From assembly GCF_030849025.1 (NCBI RefSeq), contig NZ_CP118224.1, forward strand, positions 3,055,001-3,119,000: a DNA stretch of 64,000 nucleotides, read 5' to 3'. The notes beneath the pieces were generated by a model. The model saw nothing but the letters and a program-made list of their open reading frames with translations, did not search any database and was not told the origin of the DNA. The DNA comes from Oceanimonas pelagia. Its GTDB lineage: Bacteria; Pseudomonadota; Gammaproteobacteria; Enterobacterales; Aeromonadaceae. The translations under genes were made by a program, and so were the position numbers. This document shows, in pieces, positions 46,560 through 56,473 of the stretch; position 1 is the stretch's first letter; each line of letters begins with the position of its first letter.

Positions 46560-47819
46560 ATGATTTATCGACTGGCGTACAACCTGCTTATTCACCTGTT
46601 CAGTCCGCTGCTGCTGGCCCTGCTGTACCGGCCCCAAAGGGGCAAGCCCGGTTTTGGCAAACGCTGGCCGGAACATCTGGGCCTGGTCCCCCCCACCACC
46701 GGCCAGCGGCCGGTGTGGCTGCATGCGGTGAGTGTGGGTGAAATGGTGGCGGCCACCCCACTGATCAAGCAGCTGAAGTCCGAACATCCGGAGCTGCCGG
46801 TGCTGGTGACCACCACCACCCGTACCGGTGCCGATCAGGCCGCAAAGCTCGGAAATCTGATCGAGCATCGCTATGCGCCGCTGGACTTTCCCTGGGCGGT
46901 GGCGCTGTTTTTACGCCGGGTCCGGCCCCGGGCATTACTCATTATGGAAACCGAACTGTGGCCCAACTGGCTGGCCGCCTGCGGAAAACGCAGCTTGCCG
47001 GTCATGGTGCTCAACGCTCGTCTCTCTGCGCGCTCTGCCGACAGATACCGGAAATTTCACCGCATTTTCCGCCTGTTATCCCAAAATATTACGCATATTG
47101 CCTGCCAGTACCAAGACGATGCCGACCGCTTTGCCGGCCTGGGCATGCCGAAACACAGGCTGAGCGTGACCGGCTCCATCAAGTTTGATATCGACTACGA
47201 CGATGACGTACGAAACCAGGGTCAAATGCTGCGTGCGCAACTGGGAGAAAAGCGCCCGGTATGGATTGCCGCCTCCACCCATGAAGGGGAAGACGAGCAA
47301 CTGCTGGACGCTCACAAAAGCCTTTTACAGCGTTTTCCTGATGCCCTGCTGATCCTCGTGCCCCGCCATCCCCAGCGCTTTGAACAGGTGGCGGCTCTGG
47401 TGCGGCAACAGGGGCTCAGCCTGCACCGCCGAACCGGAGGGGAGCACGATGCAGACTTTCAGGTCTATCTGGGGGATACCATGGGCGAGTTGCCGCTGAT
47501 GCTGGCGGCAGCCGATGTGGCCTTTGTGGGGGGCAGTCTTATTGAACACGGTGGTCATAACCTGCTGGAGCCGGCAGCCCTGGGCAAGCCGGTGCTGACC
47601 GGCCCCTCAACCTTTAACTTCAGTGATATTCACCAGCGCCTTGAAAACCACAATGCCCTGCTCACGGTGACTGACTCAGACTCTATCAGCCATGCCCTGG
47701 CCACCTTGATGGCAGACAAGGCATACCGGCAAACCCTCGGCCACAATGCCAGGCTGACAGTCGAAAATAACAAAGGCGCCATCGCCAAAACGATGGCGCC
47801 CCTGCAAACTTTTCTCTGA
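46560..47819 (+). CDS. waaA: Kdo transferase WaaA (KdtA)
   Basis: A 419-aa inner-membrane-associated GT30 enzyme that transfers Kdo to lipid A precursor. N-terminal membrane segment (YNLLIHLFSPLLLALLY), WLHAVSVGEMVAATPLI with the catalytic Glu, ETELWPNWLA, and donor-site GGSLIEHGGHNLLEPAA. Because a Kdo kinase gene (kdkA) is nearby, it may be monofunctional, adding a single Kdo as in Haemophilus; that is inference. Confidence 0.95.
   Translation: MIYRLAYNLLIHLFSPLLLALLYRPQRGKPGFGKRWPEHLGLVPPTTGQRPVWLHAVSVGEMVAATPLIKQLKSEHPELPVLVTTTTRTGADQAAKLGNLIEHRYAPLDFPWAVALFLRRVRPRALLIMETELWPNWLAACGKRSLPVMVLNARLSARSADRYRKFHRIFRLLSQNITHIACQYQDDADRFAGLGMPKHRLSVTGSIKFDIDYDDDVRNQGQMLRAQLGEKRPVWIAASTHEGEDEQLLDAHKSLLQRFPDALLILVPRHPQRFEQVAALVRQQGLSLHRRTGGEHDADFQVYLGDTMGELPLMLAAADVAFVGGSLIEHGGHNLLEPAALGKPVLTGPSTFNFSDIHQRLENHNALLTVTDSDSISHALATLMADKAYRQTLGHNARLTVENNKGAIAKTMAPLQTFL
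47775..47800. other. Hairpin inside the 3' end of waaA
   Basis: GGCGCCATCG, loop CCAAAA, CGATGGCGCC: a perfect 10-bp stem within the last codons of waaA. A weak T stretch follows further on. It may act as the terminator of the waaF-waaA transcript. Confidence 0.5.
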
Positions 47820-47825
47820 CTTCAT

Positions 47826-47844
47826 GAGCGGCTGACCGCCGCTC
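47826..47844. terminator. Hairpin between waaA and the acyltransferase gene
   Basis: GAGCGGC, loop TGACC, GCCGCTC between convergent genes. No adjoining T run, so it is a weak candidate terminator. Confidence 0.4.
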
Positions 47845-47854
47845 GGTATATTCA

Positions 47855-49885
47855 CTAATTTTTCAGCCGCTCTAGCAAGATTCGATAGTGATCCGTCTCC
47901 CGATACTTCCGGTACAGCAGCTCGCTGCCCCTGGCATTAAGGTGGTCATTATCAAAATACAAGGGGATCCCGTCCAGCTGGCTGACACACTTGCCCCCTG
48001 AACAAACCAGGTTATTTAGGCGTATAACCAGCAATTGCGGATATCTGGCCTCCATCTCCGCGATGACCCGATTGGCATAAGCCTGCCGCAGTTCGACTTC
48101 AGCCTTGTCCATGTCGCAGTCTATATCGCCCATCCAGACATACCTGGCTTTTTTCACCAGACAATTGCTGGGCTCAAAGGAATAGGAGGGCACCTGCTCA
48201 AACAACACCGGTCGCTTGTTGCTGTCGATCAGGCCTTTGATGGTGGCCTCCATGCCCTTTCGAAAGGCCCGCCGGCTGTTTTCTACCGATTCGGTGTAAT
48301 CGCTGCTGTCCCCAAGAAAGACTCGACTGCCCTTCTCTCCTTCAGAGCGGGTTGTTTCCGTATACATGGCCCAACGGCCGGCCAGAAAAACCAAGGAGGC
48401 TTCGGACGCTTTGATTGTATCAAACAGCGCGTTGTTTCTGTCGGTACATTCGGCCTCCGGACGGCCATGTTTGATCAGATCCACACCGATAAAGGGAGGA
48501 CAACCGCCAGCACCACCATAAAGTGCATAGAAACCATTATCCCTTCCCAGTTGCTCAATAAAGGAACGGAAGTGCCCGGCATGGGAGTCCCCCCATAACA
48601 AGGCACCAGGCCTGGCAGGGAGGAGGGTTTCATCACCAACAGGTATCGGCTCAAAAGGCCGATAACCCGCATCAGCTGCGACAACCTTCACTACATCATT
48701 AAAGCTTGAGACGGAAATCTCGTACAACGCCAAAGCCTGTTCGGGCATTCTTTGCTGGTACCCTTCATTTTTCTTGATATCCTTTGCAACCAGCACCAGA
48801 GCAACAACCGGAATAACAAAATAACCCAGCCACACCCAACGGCCTTTAATTTTCAGGTATCTGCAGGGCTTTTCAACGTATTTCCAGGAAACAAAGGAAA
48901 GCAGCAAGGTCAGCAAGGCACATAAAATATACCCTGCCCCCTCAATTGCGTTGAAATAATAACGATAAAGTACCAGCACCGGCCAATGCCAAAGATAAAG
49001 CGAGAAGGAAAGCCGGCCAAACAATGCCAACCCCCGATTGCTGAGTAAACGATAGATGAATCCTTTTCTTAGCTCACCATTCAAAATGATCAAAGCGCTT
49101 GCTATTGATACCATAAAGGCATTCAATCCGGGAAATATCGCCTCCTTGTCGAGCCATACGAAGTACCATGCCAGGATTACTGCTCCCATCATTCCCAGAC
49201 AAGCGATGGCAGACTCACGGGAAGAGAAAGAGCTCCCCCTGTCATGTACCAGCATGCTCAACAGAGCACCCACCAGCAGTTCGCTCCCCCGATACTGGAT
49301 CAGGTAATACGCCGACGCCTCATTGGTACGGGCGGCATATTCAGAAATCCCAACCAAAGCCAGCATGACGATGAAAAAAATCCATTTACGAGTGGGAGGT
49401 GAAAAAAACTTTATTGACAGAAAAAGCAATAATGGCCAGGCAAAATAGAACTGCTCTTCTACCGACAATGACCACATATGCAACAGCGGCATATTCTCTG
49501 CTGCAGGTGCAAAGTAGCCAGAGTTTCTTTCAAAATGAACATTGGCAATAAATACACTGGCATAACGAATGCTGTCGGCAAGCCGCACCAGATCATCCGG
49601 CGTAAGAATCAGCCATGCAACCAGCAGGCTGGATATCGACACCAGATAAAACAGTGGCAATATCCGCTTAATTCGCTTGACGTAAAACTGTAAAAAAGAA
49701 AAGTTATTAGTCGTCATTTCCGAATAAATGATTCGAGTGATAATGTATCCGGAAATCACAAAGAACACATCCACTCCAATAAATCCTCCAGGTAGCCACT
49801 GGTTATTGAAATGGAACAGTATTACCGTTAACACGGCAATGGCCCTCAGACCGTCAATGTCAGGCCGGTAAGTTGTAAATGCCAC
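47855..49885 (-). CDS. OafA/YrhL-type acyltransferase with C-terminal SGNH domain
   Basis: A 676-aa protein. The N-terminal half is an acyltransferase-3 membrane domain with about ten helices (YRPDIDGLRAIAVLTVILFH, GVDVFFVISGYIIT, WSLSVEEQFYFAWPLLL). The C-terminal half is a periplasmic SGNH domain with ALLWGDSHAGHF (block I Ser) and DNDHLNARG (block V Asp-x2-His). Such proteins O-acetylate LPS or other surface glycans. Start GTG 49885 fits the family N-terminus; upstream codons are not conserved. It is probably part of the LPS core or O-antigen modification set. Confidence 0.88.
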   Translation of the reverse strand: MAFTTYRPDIDGLRAIAVLTVILFHFNNQWLPGGFIGVDVFFVISGYIITRIIYSEMTTNNFSFLQFYVKRIKRILPLFYLVSISSLLVAWLILTPDDLVRLADSIRYASVFIANVHFERNSGYFAPAAENMPLLHMWSLSVEEQFYFAWPLLLFLSIKFFSPPTRKWIFFIVMLALVGISEYAARTNEASAYYLIQYRGSELLVGALLSMLVHDRGSSFSSRESAIACLGMMGAVILAWYFVWLDKEAIFPGLNAFMVSIASALIILNGELRKGFIYRLLSNRGLALFGRLSFSLYLWHWPVLVLYRYYFNAIEGAGYILCALLTLLLSFVSWKYVEKPCRYLKIKGRWVWLGYFVIPVVALVLVAKDIKKNEGYQQRMPEQALALYEISVSSFNDVVKVVAADAGYRPFEPIPVGDETLLPARPGALLWGDSHAGHFRSFIEQLGRDNGFYALYGGAGGCPPFIGVDLIKHGRPEAECTDRNNALFDTIKASEASLVFLAGRWAMYTETTRSEGEKGSRVFLGDSSDYTESVENSRRAFRKGMEATIKGLIDSNKRPVLFEQVPSYSFEPSNCLVKKARYVWMGDIDCDMDKAEVELRQAYANRVIAEMEARYPQLLVIRLNNLVCSGGKCVSQLDGIPLYFDNDHLNARGSELLYRKYRETDHYRILLERLKN

Positions 49886-49961
49886 TATATTTCCCGCTGC
49901 AAGCGCCAGGCCATCAACATGGCCCGGCAAGTTAAGTCATTATTATCTTCAAAGGGCAGAC

Positions 49962-50678
49962 TCAACTTCCCTTGTAATACCCCTTCAGCAGGGCTTTCCA
50001 GTCCTGCTCTTCCCAGTGAAACTCCTGGTGCAGGCTTTGCTCCTTGCGGAACGAACGCAGCAGGCGCTCCATGTTTTCCTTGGCCCAGCTGCTGGGCTGG
50101 CGGAAATGACATTTGTCAAAGTCGATCAGCCAGCTTTGACCTTTGTCGTCCAGCAGTATGTTATGGCTGTTGAGATCGGCATGATACAAGCCGGCATTAT
50201 GAAAGCGGCGAATGGTCTGACCAATGCTTTGCCACTGTTCGGCGTTCAGCTCGCGCTCTTTGAGCATCGCCACCAGATCCTGTGCCCCTTCAATACGGGT
50301 AAGAATAATGTCGGCACGATAAACAAAGTTGGAACGGATCATGCGGGCGGCACAGGGGCGTGGCACCGGCAGGCCCTTGCGATACAGCTTGGCCAGCACG
50401 GTAAACTCCGCCATGGCCCGGCTCTTGGACTCGGCCACATGCAGAAAGGTGTCTTCCATCACCCGGCCGATCATGCCACCCCGGTAGTAATGACGCAGCA
50501 CCTTGTGGCCCACCTCGTCTTCCACAAACCAGGTGGTATTGCGCCCCACCGACTTGCCGCGAATGGCGTTCTGCTCGCGCCAGTAGTCGATTTCAAAGAA
50601 ATCCCGGTGAAAGTCGCCAAAACATTCCGGGTCGTACCAGATAATTTCGGAGCCGTGCTCAATTCGTTCCATTGCCAT
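49962..50678 (-). CDS. kdkA: 3-deoxy-D-manno-octulosonic acid kinase KdkA
   Basis: A 238-aa cytoplasmic kinase that phosphorylates the inner-core Kdo residue. Kinase-like motifs: HADLNSHNILLDD (catalytic loop) and WLIDFDKCHFR (metal-binding Asp), with KVLRHYYRGGMIGR near the N-terminus. Two ATGs (50678 and 50672) follow a GGGGGG; the second is better spaced, the first is used here. It implies a core with one phosphorylated Kdo, as in Haemophilus and Vibrio. Confidence 0.92.
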   Translation of the reverse strand: MAMERIEHGSEIIWYDPECFGDFHRDFFEIDYWREQNAIRGKSVGRNTTWFVEDEVGHKVLRHYYRGGMIGRVMEDTFLHVAESKSRAMAEFTVLAKLYRKGLPVPRPCAARMIRSNFVYRADIILTRIEGAQDLVAMLKERELNAEQWQSIGQTIRRFHNAGLYHADLNSHNILLDDKGQSWLIDFDKCHFRQPSSWAKENMERLLRSFRKEQSLHQEFHWEEQDWKALLKGYYKGS

Positions 50679-50758
50679 CCCCCCAGCGAAAAGCCGAATT
50701 TTACATGGCCGAAAAGGCTTTGCATAATGCCGGACTCCAATTCCACAAGAGTTTCCTT

Positions 50759-51820
50759 ATGGCACTGTTCACCTCGGCCCCCGAGTCTCTGTGTTTGCTG
50801 CGCCTGTCCGCCATTGGCGACTGCTGCCACGCGGTGGCGCTGGTACAGGCCATTCAGCGTCAATGGCCCGGCACCCGCATTACCTGGGTCACCGGCAAAA
50901 TCGAAGCCCAACTGCTGAGCCAGTTGCCCGCTGTCGAGATCATCATCTTTGATAAAAGCGCCGGCTGGCAAGGCTACCGCCGGTTGTGGCAGCAACTGCG
51001 CGACCGTCGCTTTGACGCCCTGCTGCACATGCAGGCGGCCATCCGCGCCAGCATCGCCAGCCTGGGCATCCGCGCTGAATATCGCCTCGGATTTGAGCGC
51101 GAGCGCGCCAAGGACGGCCAGTGGCTGTTTACCAATCTCAAGGTGAGCGCTCGCGGTGAACACGTGGCCGACGGCTTTATGAGCTTTGGCGAGGTGCTGG
51201 GACTCACGGAGACCACGCCGAGCTGGCACTGGCCCATTCCGCCGGAAGCACAAACACAGGCGGACCGGCATAAGGACGGGCGCCCGCTGCTGCTGATCTG
51301 CCCCGCCGCCAGCAAGGCCTACAAGAACTGGACTGCCGCAGGCTATGCCGCCCTGGCCGATCACGCCCACACACACGGCATGAAGGTCATGCTGATCGGC
51401 AGCCCGGCAAAGATGGAACGTGATCTTGCCGACAGAATTCAGCAAATAAGCGGTAACATCGGCGAAAACCTGGTAGGAAAAACCAGCCTGCCCGAGTTGA
51501 TGGCGCTTATCAAAAGCGCCAGCCTGGTGGTGGCCCCCGACACCGGCCCGGCGCACATGGCCACCCTCACCGGCACCCCGGTGCTGGGGCTCTACGCTCA
51601 TCACAATCCGGCCCGTACCGGCCCCTATCACTGCCGGGATTACGTGGTCAGCGCCTATGAAGAGGCGCTGCTGGCGGAAACCGGCAAAACGCCGGCCGAA
51701 CTGCCCTGGCGCACACGAGTGAAAGATCCACACGCCATGGAGCGCATCACCATAGAGCAGGTGACCACACAATTCGACCGCATCTGCCGGGATTTCAATC
51801 TGTTACAGGAGCCATCATGA
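50759..51820 (+). CDS. GT9 heptosyltransferase, possibly OpsX-type heptosyltransferase I
   Basis: A 353-aa GT9 protein: [56 protein letters not shown] and [21 protein letters not shown]. In organisms with KdkA, the first heptose is often added by an OpsX-type transferase, and this gene is divergent from kdkA, so that role is plausible. No other gene here looks like canonical WaaC. ATG 50759 is preferred; an upstream ATG at 50705 lacks support. It overlaps the next gene by 4 bases. Confidence 0.78.
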   Translation: MALFTSAPESLCLLRLSAIGDCCHAVALVQAIQRQWPGTRITWVTGKIEAQLLSQLPAVEIIIFDKSAGWQGYRRLWQQLRDRRFDALLHMQAAIRASIASLGIRAEYRLGFERERAKDGQWLFTNLKVSARGEHVADGFMSFGEVLGLTETTPSWHWPIPPEAQTQADRHKDGRPLLLICPAASKAYKNWTAAGYAALADHAHTHGMKVMLIGSPAKMERDLADRIQQISGNIGENLVGKTSLPELMALIKSASLVVAPDTGPAHMATLTGTPVLGLYAHHNPARTGPYHCRDYVVSAYEEALLAETGKTPAELPWRTRVKDPHAMERITIEQVTTQFDRICRDFNLLQEPS

Positions 51821-52593
51821 GCCGCCCTAGCCTTGCCGCCGTACTGATTGTAAAGAACGAGGCCGACACCCTGGCCGAGTGCCTCGCCACCCTGGACTGG
51901 GTGGATGAAATCGTGGTGATGGACTCGGGCAGTACGGACGCCACTCAAGCCGTGGCCGAAGCCGCCGGTGCCCGCTTTTTTGTCAACGACCCGTGGCCGG
52001 GCTTTGGCCCTCAACGCCGGCTGGCCCAGAGCAAGGTTCAGTCCGACTGGGTGCTGTGGGTCGATGCCGACGAGCGGGTTACCCCCGAGCTGCGCCAGAG
52101 CATAGAAGCCGTGCTGGCCAGCCCCGTCACCAACACCGTTTACTCCATCCCCCGCCTGTCCTGGGTATTTGGCCGCTTTATTCGCCATTGTGGCTGGTAT
52201 CCGGACCGGGTACTGCGGCTCTATCCCAGAACGCTCACCGGCTACAACGACGCCCTGGTACATGAAAAGGTGGAGATCGGCCCCGGCATCAAGACCGCGC
52301 CACTCAAGGGCGATCTGTTGCATTACACCTACCGGGATCTGCAGCACTACCTGGTGAAATCGGCCGGCTATGCCGCCGCCTGGGCCGAGCAGCGCCAGCG
52401 GCGCGGCAAAAAGGGCTCACTCTCACAGGGTCTGCTGCACGGCATCGGCTGCTTTGTGAAAATGTATGTACTCAGGGCCGGCTTTCTCGACGGCAAGCAG
52501 GGGCTGCTGCTCAGCCTGCTGTCCGCCCACTCCACCTTTGTGAAATACGCCGACCTCTGGATCAGGACAGAAACGCAGCCGCCCAGGGGCTGA
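51817..52593 (+). CDS. GT2 glycosyltransferase, WaaE/LgtF-like (core glucosyltransferase)
   Basis: A 258-aa inverting GT-A transferase. [35 protein letters not shown] and [15 protein letters not shown] (DxD-type) are typical of the WaaE/LgtF group that adds beta-1,4-glucose to heptose [16 protein letters not shown] is shared by that group. ATGA overlap with the preceding GT9 gene indicates coupling. Convergent with the next gene, with a 32-base overlap. Confidence 0.82.
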   Translation: MSRPSLAAVLIVKNEADTLAECLATLDWVDEIVVMDSGSTDATQAVAEAAGARFFVNDPWPGFGPQRRLAQSKVQSDWVLWVDADERVTPELRQSIEAVLASPVTNTVYSIPRLSWVFGRFIRHCGWYPDRVLRLYPRTLTGYNDALVHEKVEIGPGIKTAPLKGDLLHYTYRDLQHYLVKSAGYAAAWAEQRQRRGKKGSLSQGLLHGIGCFVKMYVLRAGFLDGKQGLLLSLLSAHSTFVKYADLWIRTETQPPRG

Positions 52594-53581
52594 CTTTGTC
52601 GGCCACGGCGGCGACGTTCACGCTGCTCATGTCTTCGGCTTCCGCTCCTGCCGGCGGGTGAAACGCCAGATGGCGGCCCTCGCTGTTAAGGGGCCGCCAG
52701 CGCAGCGGCGTGGCCGAGCGGCGCAGGGGAAAGAATCCCACGGTAGGCACATCCAGAGCGGCGGCAATGTGCAGCGGCCCGGTGCTGCCGGCCACAAACA
52801 GCTGGCCGCAGGCCAGCAGCCGGCAAAAGTCCGGCAGCGGCAGTCCGCTGGCCGTCACGGCGCCGTCGCCGGCCATGCCGGCCACTTCTTTCGCCAGCGC
52901 CTCTTCTCCCGGCCCGGCGGTCAGCACCGCTTGTGCAACGGGACAGTCCGCTTTTAACCGGGTAATAAGCTCCGCATATTGCGCCGCACTCAGGTTGTTG
53001 GCGGAACCGCCGCTGCCGGCATGCACCAGCAGCCAGGGCCGGTCGGCATCAATGCCAAGCGCAGTTGCCTGCCGGACGCGAAATGCCGCCAGCTCATCGG
53101 CCTCAAAATGCAGGTAGGGGGGGCTCGGCTCGACCGGCGTGATGCCGTTTTCAGCCAAAAAAGCGCGCACCAGATCCAGGTTGTATTCGTATTCCGGTTT
53201 GGCGGACTCGGAACGGCGCTGTTTTACCCTGTGGGTATAAAACACCTGGGCCAGCTTGGTGGCCGGCGCCCAGCGCCGGGGAATGCCCGCCTGCCACATT
53301 AACTTTGCATTGCGAAAATTGGAAAACAGGCAGATAACGGCATCGAAGTTACCGTTTTTCAGCTGTTTCAGCAGGGATTTTTGCGCGGCGGCATCACCGT
53401 TCTTGCCCGGATCTGCCAGCACGGCGTCAATGTCGGGACACAGCCCGGCCAATGGCTGTGTGTAACCGGGCACCAGGGCGGTAAGATGGCAGTCGAGGGA
53501 TGCCTTCAGCAGGGCAAAGGCCGGCCAGGCCAGCATAAAGTCGCCGATCTTGTCGTTACGTACCACCAGTATTCGCTTCAT
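52562..53581 (-). CDS. GT9 glycosyltransferase (heptosyltransferase-like)
   Basis: A 339-aa protein starting [20 protein letters not shown]. Conserved [20 protein letters not shown] and [20 protein letters not shown] place it in GT9, perhaps transferring a further heptose. Start ATG 53581 has GGGAG 6 bases upstream. It is the last gene of the LPS core region before coaD, which is a common boundary of waa loci. Confidence 0.8.
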   Translation of the reverse strand: MKRILVVRNDKIGDFMLAWPAFALLKASLDCHLTALVPGYTQPLAGLCPDIDAVLADPGKNGDAAAQKSLLKQLKNGNFDAVICLFSNFRNAKLMWQAGIPRRWAPATKLAQVFYTHRVKQRRSESAKPEYEYNLDLVRAFLAENGITPVEPSPPYLHFEADELAAFRVRQATALGIDADRPWLLVHAGSGGSANNLSAAQYAELITRLKADCPVAQAVLTAGPGEEALAKEVAGMAGDGAVTASGLPLPDFCRLLACGQLFVAGSTGPLHIAAALDVPTVGFFPLRRSATPLRWRPLNSEGRHLAFHPPAGAEAEDMSSVNVAAVADKVSPWAAAFLS

Positions 53582-53650
53582 TCCGCTCTCCCGCTTGCTC
53601 ACGTGCTGCGGTATTCTACCTTAAAGTCTTTGCCTGTCTTTTGTTTATAA

Positions 53651-54145
<495 letters not shown>

Positions 54146-54153
54146 TTATCTTG

Positions 54154-54222
54154 TAAGGGGTAAGGGGTGAGGGGTGGGGGGCTGTGAACCAGCACGATTT
54201 TACGCCTCACTCCTCACACGTC
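54154..54222. repeat. Diverged inverted heptamer repeat between coaD and mutM
   Basis: Left half in 7-base steps: TAAGGGG, TAAGGGG, TGAGGGG, TGGGGGG (54154-54181). The right half on the opposite strand reads TGAGGAG, TGAGGCG, TAAAATC. The halves are in inverted orientation and could pair imperfectly. It fills the gap between two convergent genes, up to the mutM stop. Confidence 0.75.
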
Positions 54223-54223
54223 C

Positions 54224-55036
54224 TCAGCGCTGGCAGCGCCCGCAAAACACCGTGCTGCGGCCATTCATGCGGATTTCCTTCAGCAGGCTGCCGCATTGCC
54301 CACAGGGCTGTCCGGCCCGGCCATACACCTGCAGCTCCTGCACGAAATAGCCGGGCTTGCCGTCACTGCCGGTAAAGTCCTTGAGGGTGGTGCCCCCCTG
54401 ACCGATGGCCCGGGCCAGCACGGCCTTGATTTCTTCCGCCAGTTTCAGGTAACGCGCCCGGCTGATGCTGCCCGCTTCCCGCTGGGGGTGAATACCCGCC
54501 GCAAACAGCGACTCGTTGGCGTAGATGTTGCCCACCCCCACCACAGTATGATTGTCCATGATGAACTGCTTCACCGCGGTCCTGCGGCCCCGGCTGCGGG
54601 TAAACAGGTGGTCGCCGTCAAAGTCATCGGTGAGCGGCTCCGGGCCGAGCTTCGCCAGCAGGGGGTGCTGTTCCACCGGCTCGCGGGTCCACAGCAGGCA
54701 GCCAAAGCGGCGCGGGTCGTTCAGCCGCAGCAGCTTGCCATTGGCAAATTCGATGTCCACGTGGTCGTGCTTGCCGGCCGGGGTGCCGTGGGGCAGCACC
54801 CGTAAATTGCCGGACATGCCCAGGTGCAGAATGGCGGTGCCCCAGTCGGTTTGCAGCAGCAGATATTTGGCCCGGCGGCGTATGCCGGTTACGGTCAGCC
54901 CGGTGAGCTCCTGGATCTCTTCCGGCACCGGCCAGCGCAGGCTGGCGTTGCGCACCACCACCCGCATCACCGACGCTCCCAGCAGGTGCGGGGTAATGCC
55001 CAGACGACTCACTTCCACTTCCGGCAATTCCGGCAT
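54224..55036 (-). CDS. mutM: Formamidopyrimidine-DNA glycosylase MutM (Fpg)
   Basis: A 270-aa base-excision repair enzyme that removes 8-oxoguanine and formamidopyrimidines and nicks the strand. The catalytic N-terminal proline follows Met in MPELPEVE, which fixes the start at ATG 55036 rather than the ATG 6 bases earlier. Also seen: [20 protein letters not shown] and a zinc finger Cys-x2-Cys...Cys-x2-Cys (CGQCGSLL ... FCGRCQR). AAGGAG is 7 bases upstream of the chosen start. Confidence 0.97.
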   Translation of the reverse strand: MPELPEVEVSRLGITPHLLGASVMRVVVRNASLRWPVPEEIQELTGLTVTGIRRRAKYLLLQTDWGTAILHLGMSGNLRVLPHGTPAGKHDHVDIEFANGKLLRLNDPRRFGCLLWTREPVEQHPLLAKLGPEPLTDDFDGDHLFTRSRGRRTAVKQFIMDNHTVVGVGNIYANESLFAAGIHPQREAGSISRARYLKLAEEIKAVLARAIGQGGTTLKDFTGSDGKPGYFVQELQVYGRAGQPCGQCGSLLKEIRMNGRSTVFCGRCQR

Positions 55037-55091
55037 TCGCATTCTCCTTCACTCCACGGCGGGCGGCAGTATAGCCCGGGCGCCGAGCATA

Positions 55092-55119
55092 AAAAAACCC
55101 GGCCGGGGCCGGGTTTTTT
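55092..55119 (-). terminator. Rho-independent terminator after rpmBG
   Basis: AAAAAACCCGGCC, two-base loop, GGCCGGGTTTTTT, 16 bases beyond the rpmG stop on the minus strand and upstream of mutM. Symmetric flanks make it bidirectional. Confidence 0.93.
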
Positions 55120-55134
55120 GTAGAGGGCAAAATC

Positions 55135-55305
55135 TTACTTGATTTTGCCTTCCTTGTAGATCACATGCTGACGAACAACGGGATCAAACTTTTTGATTTC
55201 CATTTTTTCGGGCATGTTGCGCTTGTTCTTGGTAGTGGTGTAGAAGTGACCAGTACCGGCGCTGGAGTTCAGGCGGATCTTCTCGCGAATACCTTTAGCA
55301 GCCAT
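55135..55305 (-). CDS. rpmG: 50S ribosomal protein L33 (zinc-free form)
   Basis: A 56-aa ribosomal protein: [20 protein letters not shown], then [15 protein letters not shown] and [19 protein letters not shown]. No cysteines, so this is the C-minus paralogue that does not bind zinc. It follows rpmB by 11 bases in the conserved rpmB-rpmG operon, with AAGGAG in front of the ATG. Confidence 0.97.
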   Translation of the reverse strand: MAAKGIREKIRLNSSAGTGHFYTTTKNKRNMPEKMEIKKFDPVVRQHVIYKEGKIK

Positions 55306-55316
55306 GGGTTATCTCC

Positions 55317-55553
55317 TTAGACCTTTTCGCCACGGGCACGCAGGTCAGCCAGGACACTGTCGATACCTTTCTTGTCGATAATACGCATACCCTTGGTGGT
55401 GATGCGCAGTTTTACAAAACGCTTTTCGCTCTCAACCCAGAAACGGTGAGTTTGCAGGTTGGGCAGGAAGCGACGCTTGGTGGCGTTGTTCGCGTGAGAG
55501 CGGTTGTTACCAACAGCTGGCCGCTTACCAGTTACTTGGCATACTTTAGACAT
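55317..55553 (-). CDS. rpmB: 50S ribosomal protein L28
   Basis: A 78-aa ribosomal protein starting [20 protein letters not shown], with [19 protein letters not shown] and [16 protein letters not shown]. Start ATG 55553 behind GGAG. First gene of rpmBG, with a good promoter upstream. Confidence 0.97.
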   Translation of the reverse strand: MSKVCQVTGKRPAVGNNRSHANNATKRRFLPNLQTHRFWVESEKRFVKLRITTKGMRIIDKKGIDSVLADLRARGEKV

Positions 55554-55632
55554 GTCAGTCTTCTCCAAAACTTACTTTTGCTCGAGCAATGATACCCCGT
55601 TGGCCGTCAGTCGGGGCAAAATAAGGCGGCAA

Positions 55633-55661
55633 TTTATACAGCAAATCCCGCTCGAGATCAA
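55633..55661 (-). promoter_or_regulatory. Promoter of rpmB-rpmG
   Basis: Minus strand: -35 TTGATC (55656-55661), a 17-base spacer, -10 TATAAA (55633-55638). The 80-base leader between it and rpmB contains a CCCCGAC/CGGGG pairing that might form a small stem. Confidence 0.7.
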
Positions 55662-55683
55662 CAAATACGCCAAACGCCCGGCA

Positions 55684-56358
55684 TCAAAGCCAGCCACGTT
55701 CGGCAAAGGATACGGTTTCGCCATCGCCTACAACTAGATGGTCCAGTACGCGAATATCCAGCAGCCCCAGGGCGGCCTGTATACGCTCGGTGATCATGCG
55801 ATCCGCCCGGCTGGGCTCGGCCACTCCGGACGGATGATTATGCACCAAAATGACCGCGGCGGCACCCTGCTTGAGCGCCAGGGTGACGATTTCCCGCGGA
55901 TACACCGCCGCCGCATCCAGGGTGCCGTAAAACAGCTCGTGAAACTCAATCACCCGGTGCTGATTATCGAGCAGCAGCAGGGCAAACACTTCCCGGGGCT
56001 GATCCCTGAGCCGCAACTGCAAAAACGCCCGGGTCAGCGCCGGACTGGTGAGGGCATGCTCCCGCTTTATCCGTTCATCAAGAAACCGACGCATCAGCTC
56101 CATGCTGGCCTTCAATTGCACGTATTTGGCCAGGCCCAGACCGGGCCCTTCGCAAAACTGGCGCGCCTCCGCCTGCATCAGGCCACGCAATGAGCCAAAC
56201 CGAGCCAGCAGGGTGCGGGCCAGGGTGACCGCGTCCATGCCTTTGGCGCCGGTGCGCAAAAAAATGGCCAGCAGCTCGGCGTCCGACAGGCTGGCCGCCC
56301 CCCGGCTCAGCAGCTTTTCCCGTGGTCGCTCATCCGCAGGCCAGTCCTTGATGCTCAT
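55684..56358 (-). CDS. radC: RadC-family JAB1/MPN domain protein
   Basis: A 224-aa protein with an N-terminal helix-hairpin-helix-like part ([38 protein letters not shown]) and a C-terminal JAMM domain with metal motif [14 protein letters not shown]. The true function remains unclear; the historical DNA-repair role is not supported. AAGGAGG lies 7 bases before ATG 56358. Divergent from coaBC. Confidence 0.94.
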   Translation of the reverse strand: MSIKDWPADERPREKLLSRGAASLSDAELLAIFLRTGAKGMDAVTLARTLLARFGSLRGLMQAEARQFCEGPGLGLAKYVQLKASMELMRRFLDERIKREHALTSPALTRAFLQLRLRDQPREVFALLLLDNQHRVIEFHELFYGTLDAAAVYPREIVTLALKQGAAAVILVHNHPSGVAEPSRADRMITERIQAALGLLDIRVLDHLVVGDGETVSFAERGWL

Positions 56359-56473
56359 GGCAATGCCTCCTTGACCAAGCACAATTGAGTCTGGAAGGTT
56401 AAGCCTAGCCCAAAGCGCACAGCCGCAGGGGTTTGTGATAACCTTGCCGCCTGACCTCGAGGAGAACCAAGCC

